DNA of 64,000 bases from NCBI GenBank assembly GCA_036265005.1, contig DATAPW010000030.1, positions 5,753 through 69,752 of the forward strand, given 5' to 3'. Of the stretch, positions 61,253 through 64,000 are shown in pieces (the first letter of the stretch is position 1; every line of letters starts with the position of its first letter). A program made the translations under genes and the position numbers. Source of the stretch: JAMXLO01 sp036265005. GTDB lineage: Bacteria; Pseudomonadota; Alphaproteobacteria; Acetobacterales; Acetobacteraceae. A model generated the notes under the pieces. It worked only from the letters and a program-made list of their open reading frames with translations. It was not told the DNA's origin and did no database searches.

Positions 61253-62800
61253 CTAATCCCGCGCAGCCGTCGCGCCGAACAACTGCGGTGAAACCTGCAG
61301 GGCTCCTGCAATCGCGGTTGCGACCTGGTTGGCGAGCCTGGCGTCCTTCGCTGCAATTGTCCTGATGCCGCTGACGATCTGCTCGACCTGCTTGACGGCG
61401 TTGTACAGATCGGGCGGCGGATCGGGCAGAGTAAGGATGATTGGGATCGGATTATACGCCAGCTCACCCTCGATGCGTCTGAGGAGTGCCCAGAACGCGT
61501 CCTGGCACTTGGCCTTGTCCACGTAGAACTGCGGTTCGTACAGCAGTTGCTGGGTATCCAGCAGCGTGGTGCCGACCGTGGTGACCTTGTTGCTCGACGC
61601 GAACTGCTCGCGTACCGACACCTTGATGGTGAGCTGCTCGTGACCGAGATTGTCGCCGCTGGTGATATCGAGTTCGTGCGACATGGCCAGGTAGGTGGAG
61701 GTGTCGCCGGCATCACTGCAATAAATCGAGATCGCCTCGTTGATCGAATTCTGCTTGCTGGGATCGGCCGGAATGTCGGTATAGACCGTTGCCGTGGGAT
61801 GGATCGTCGCATTGCCCGAAACAGCAGTGCCGTTGATGGTCCATTCGAACACCGGCTGTGCGAAGCCGGTGACCGTCGCCGTACAGCGCAGCAACTGCGG
61901 CGTGTTGAGGATTTGATAGTGGTAGTCCTTGGCCGGGCACAGGAAGAACGGCGAGACGTGAACCGTGCCCTGGCTGGCGACGCTGCTGGCGCCGTTGGAC
62001 TGCTCGGTGACATCGAGCTGGACGGTGCGTTGCTGGCCGGTCTCGATCGGAAACGGGTTGTCGGTCTTGAGAGCGGCGGTCTGGCCGATGGGGAAGAACG
62101 GCGCCAGGAACTGGGTAAAAGCGGCGTACGCGCCGGATTGGCCAGTGAGCGCGTGATAGGTGGCTTCCAGCGTCGCACCGGCCTTGGTGATGATGTCCGT
62201 CATGCTGTGGCCGAGTTGGCTGTGCAGCCAGTAGAGGAACAGCAGCGAGCAGCCAAAGCTGTCGCCATCGGTGTCGCTCGACTCATTGCTGGTGATCCAG
62301 TCGTGGCGCGCAGCGGACTGCAGCCAGCCGTTGACGTAGGGACCGCCCAGGTAGGTGCCGTTGTAGTAGCTCGCCGGATGCAGCAAACCCACCGCCATAC
62401 GCGAGAGGCCCTCGCCGTCGCTGTGGTTCTCGATCCACGTGTTGGTGCCGGTCTGGACGTCGCGGCATGACATCAGCACTTCGATGATCTCGGCGATGAA
62501 CAACCCCATCACCGCATCGTCCGCCATCGGGTCGGAACCCTGGGCGTTGAAATGGTTCATGATGACGAGGGAGGAGCCATTGGTGTGGTAGCCGTTGTTC
62601 GACGCCAGGCTCCTGGTATCGACCAGCAGGGTCACGCGGTTGGACGGCCCAAACCCCGAGGTGTTCTGGAACCAGCCGCGCAACGTGGCGAATTCCGCCT
62701 CGGCACTCTGCTGGAGTTTCTGCGCCCGCTGCTTGGCGAAGTTGAAGGCGTCATTGAACTGGATGACGAAGTTTGTCGTGGTGGCGAGGGTTTGGATCAC
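61253..62800 (-). CDS. Unknown protein with a metalloprotease-like N-part and Ig-like middle
   Basis: A 515-residue protein with no signal peptide or membrane helix. Residues 1-250: an alpha-helical part where FIAEIIEVLMSCRDVQTG and DGEGLSRMAVGLLHPASYY look like a peptidase-fold scaffold, but there is no HExxH. Residues 255-400 are beta-rich with LRCTATVTGFAQPVFEWTIN, like an Ig/PKD-type domain. The C-terminal ~120 residues (ELAYNPIPIILTLPDPPPDL, then VKQVEQIVSGIRTIAAKDAR) form a helical region. I recognise no named family. Composition (Asn, Ser, Thr, Gln-rich) differs from the neighbours. ATG 62800 lies after CGGGGAGACTCCTC-like sequence with GGGGAG on the minus strand. Single gene. Confidence 0.8.
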   Translation of the reverse strand: MIQTLATTTNFVIQFNDAFNFAKQRAQKLQQSAEAEFATLRGWFQNTSGFGPSNRVTLLVDTRSLASNNGYHTNGSSLVIMNHFNAQGSDPMADDAVMGLFIAEIIEVLMSCRDVQTGTNTWIENHSDGEGLSRMAVGLLHPASYYNGTYLGGPYVNGWLQSAARHDWITSNESSDTDGDSFGCSLLFLYWLHSQLGHSMTDIITKAGATLEATYHALTGQSGAYAAFTQFLAPFFPIGQTAALKTDNPFPIETGQQRTVQLDVTEQSNGASSVASQGTVHVSPFFLCPAKDYHYQILNTPQLLRCTATVTGFAQPVFEWTINGTAVSGNATIHPTATVYTDIPADPSKQNSINEAISIYCSDAGDTSTYLAMSHELDITSGDNLGHEQLTIKVSVREQFASSNKVTTVGTTLLDTQQLLYEPQFYVDKAKCQDAFWALLRRIEGELAYNPIPIILTLPDPPPDLYNAVKQVEQIVSGIRTIAAKDARLANQVATAIAGALQVSPQLFGATAARD

Positions 62801-62935
62801 GGGGAGACTCCTCGATGTCCGGTGCGGGCGATGCCCCGCCGCCGACGCTGAAGCTGGGAAACCGAGGACAGAAGTAAGCAGTATGCAGTCGTAACGCTGT
62901 GACCTGCATCATAGGCGATGACCCGGAGACGTCGG

Positions 62936-63049
62936 GGCGATGGGTTTCGCTCCGCTCTACCCATCCTACCGGCAAATAACGGTGCGGGCCTGGGCGTCGG
63001 ATGGGTGGAACGCAGCAGAAACCCGTCGCCCCATCGCCCAGGCCCGCAC
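62936..63049. repeat. Nested inverted repeats (family D) between two minus-strand genes
   Basis: GGCGATGGGTTTCGCTCC then GCTCTACCCATCC (62936-62966) mirrors GGATGGGTGGAACGC then AGAAACCCGTCGCCCC (62999-63032). Inside is a second perfect 15-bp inverted repeat: GTGCGGGCCTGGGCG (62982-62996) and CGCCCAGGCCCGCAC (63035-63049). A related partial copy is at 23228-23256. It lies directly after the stop of the oxidoreductase gene at 63052 and upstream of the unknown protein gene, so it may end transcription from the former. Confidence 0.8.
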
Positions 63050-63051
63050 GA

Positions 63052-63897
63052 TCAGGCGCGCACCTGCCGCATCAGTGCCGCCCAGCGATCCAGTATCGGC
63101 AGGATCTGCGCAGCGCCCTCGGCCGGCAGGCTGACATTCACCCGCGCAGCCCCAAGGTCGCGAAACTTTCGCAACTGCGCGAGATCCTCGGGCGAACCGC
63201 CGATCGTCACCGGCAGCGACTGCGGATCCCGCCCGGCCTCGGCCGCCATCTGGCGGAAGCGCGGCATGTATTCTTCGGGATCGCCGCTGCTCGCATTGGG
63301 AAACCAGCCATCGCCGTAGCGGATTGCACGCCGTGCCGCCCATGGAAATGCGCCGCCCAGCAGGATCGGCGGATGCGGCTTCTGCGTCGGTTTCGGCCAG
63401 GTCTGCATCGACGGGACCTTGACGATGTCGCCGTTGTATTCGGCCGTCGACTTGGTCCAGATCGCCTTCATCGCCTCCATCTGCTCGCGCATCTTCTTCA
63501 TGCGCGTGGCAAAGACCGTGCCGTGGGCTTCGATCTCCTCGGCATTCCAGCCACCGCCGATGCCGAACAGGAACCGCCCGCCGGTCACCTGGTCGATCGA
63601 GGCAACCAGCTTCGCGGTCTGGATCGTATCGCGCTGGATGACCAGGCAGATGCCGGTCGCAACCTTGAGCTTCTTGGTGGCGGCAGCGGCCGCGGTCAGC
63701 GTGACGAACGGATCCATCACGTCGTAATAGCGCTTCGCCAGTTCGCCACCGCCGGGCGCCGGCGTTCGCCGCGGCACCGGAATGTGCGAGTGCTCTGCCG
63801 CCCATAGCGAGTCGAAACCGCGCTCCTCGAGCGCGACGGCAAGTTCAGCCGGAGAGATCGAGTAGTCGGTGAAGAAGATCGATGCGCCGAATTCCAT
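63052..63897 (-). CDS. LLM class flavin/F420-dependent oxidoreductase
   Basis: A 281-residue luciferase-fold protein. MEFGASIFFTDYSISPAELA, EERGFDSLWAAEHSHIPVPR, and TQTKKLKVATGICLV-like (AATKKLKVATGICLVIQRD), GGRFLFGIGGGWNAEEIEAHG, and PILLGGAFPWAARRAIRYGDGW are the TIGR03619-type F420/flavin-dependent class signatures. Cofactor not settled; F420 use in this lineage is not established by the sequence. Substrate unknown. ATG 63897 has AAGG 6 bases upstream. It is less similar to the oxidoreductase at 7428-8477 than to F420-type relatives, so the two are separate branches. Confidence 0.88.
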   Translation of the reverse strand: MEFGASIFFTDYSISPAELAVALEERGFDSLWAAEHSHIPVPRRTPAPGGGELAKRYYDVMDPFVTLTAAAAATKKLKVATGICLVIQRDTIQTAKLVASIDQVTGGRFLFGIGGGWNAEEIEAHGTVFATRMKKMREQMEAMKAIWTKSTAEYNGDIVKVPSMQTWPKPTQKPHPPILLGGAFPWAARRAIRYGDGWFPNASSGDPEEYMPRFRQMAAEAGRDPQSLPVTIGGSPEDLAQLRKFRDLGAARVNVSLPAEGAAQILPILDRWAALMRQVRA

Positions 63898-63931
63898 GGT
63901 GGTGTGCCTTCACTGCTGATGCGGCTTGCAC

Positions 63932-63966
63932 TGTCATTGCGAGGAGCGAAGCGACGCGGCAATCTC
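63932..63966 (+). repeat. Dispersed repeat, family B
   Basis: TGTCATTGCGAGGAGCGAAG then CGACGCGGCAATCTC. Reverse complement of the right part of the 33701-33792 repeat, apart from a few bases. Upstream of the oxidoreductase gene at the window edge. Whether the following 34 bases belong to a gene running in from outside cannot be decided. Confidence 0.8.
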
Positions 63967-64000
63967 GCGCGAGTTGAGCTCAACGACCACGAGTTTGCCG

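Noticed and set aside
63934..64000. C-terminal end of a gene running in from the right edge on the minus strand
   Set aside because: The open frame (GKLVVVELNSREIAAS) ends inside a dispersed repeat that produces this sort of tail by itself, and only 20 codons are visible.

Overview
The window is GC-rich chromosomal DNA with densely packed genes, many ATGA-type stop/start overlaps, GTG starts and clear purine-rich ribosome binding sites. Gene content and order point to an alphaproteobacterium, most likely Acetobacteraceae/Rhodospirillales: a CDP-alcohol phosphotransferase end, AI-2E-family permease, Hda-like DnaA regulator, ppk and ppx in one direction; ETF-quinone oxidoreductase, TPR lipoprotein, ispE and tRNA-Gln in a row; glnE followed by a bcp peroxiredoxin; and a YhdP/AsmA-like giant protein. 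The genus is an inference and cannot be fixed from the sequence alone. I see no phage, insertion sequence, CRISPR array or plasmid functions.

Layout. 1-7370 (+): housekeeping run ending in the replication regulator hdaA and polyphosphate genes ppk-ppx, with a DoxX protein and a lipoprotein inside it. 7428-9738 (-): a luciferase-like flavin oxidoreductase and a branched-chain-amino-acid-type binding protein, divergent from 9872-16212 (+): an AbgB-like M20 amidohydrolase, an NHL beta-propeller protein, a threonine-aldolase-type PLP enzyme, and a fused two-domain ABC permease with its binding protein but no ATPase. 16229-23160: a peptidoglycan-binding lipoprotein, then a glycosyltransferase group: a 1177-residue multi-domain enzyme, a tandem pair of recently duplicated small transferases, and a GT2. 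23248-28927: a split short-chain chromate transporter pair, aldo/keto reductase, kdpFA without kdpB/kdpC, a DapA-family enzyme and a small methyltransferase-like protein. 29165-34674 (-): alpha/beta hydrolase, creatininase-family amidohydrolase and hydantoinase/oxoprolinase B and A subunits, which look like a cyclic-amide or lactam catabolic unit. 34817-38378 (+): two tiny lipoproteins and a large winged-helix/STAND ATPase regulator. 38379-39710 is a gene-poor, decayed stretch ending at tRNA-Lys(CTT).

39858-42682 (-): GMC oxidoreductase, NTF2-like protein and type II haloacid dehalogenase. 42755-49427: YhdP-like protein divergent from glnE-bcp. 49549-54887: membrane protein DUF2165, exported NTF2-like protein, PAS histidine kinase, SDR and a pyruvate-oxidase-like ThDP enzyme. 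55071-59484: ETF-QO, TPR lipoprotein, ispE and tRNA-Gln(TTG). 59549-64000: an SDR lacking the usual catalytic Tyr, a wrecked GMC oxidoreductase pseudogene, a 515-residue protein of unknown function, and a second luciferase-like oxidoreductase.

Most unusual material is outside standard genes: at least five families of small dispersed palindromic repeats in intergenic spaces (one pair forms a perfect 21-bp-arm hairpin at 29093-29154), a five-copy 16-bp tandem repeat at 24391-24470, an AT-rich three-half-site operator-like sequence at 35230-35257, and two genes (33808-34674 and 27273-27392) for which the sequence argues for CTG start codons. I did not find a clearly new multi-gene system; the best candidates for a second look are the glycosyltransferase locus, the orphan kdpFA, and the 515-residue protein.
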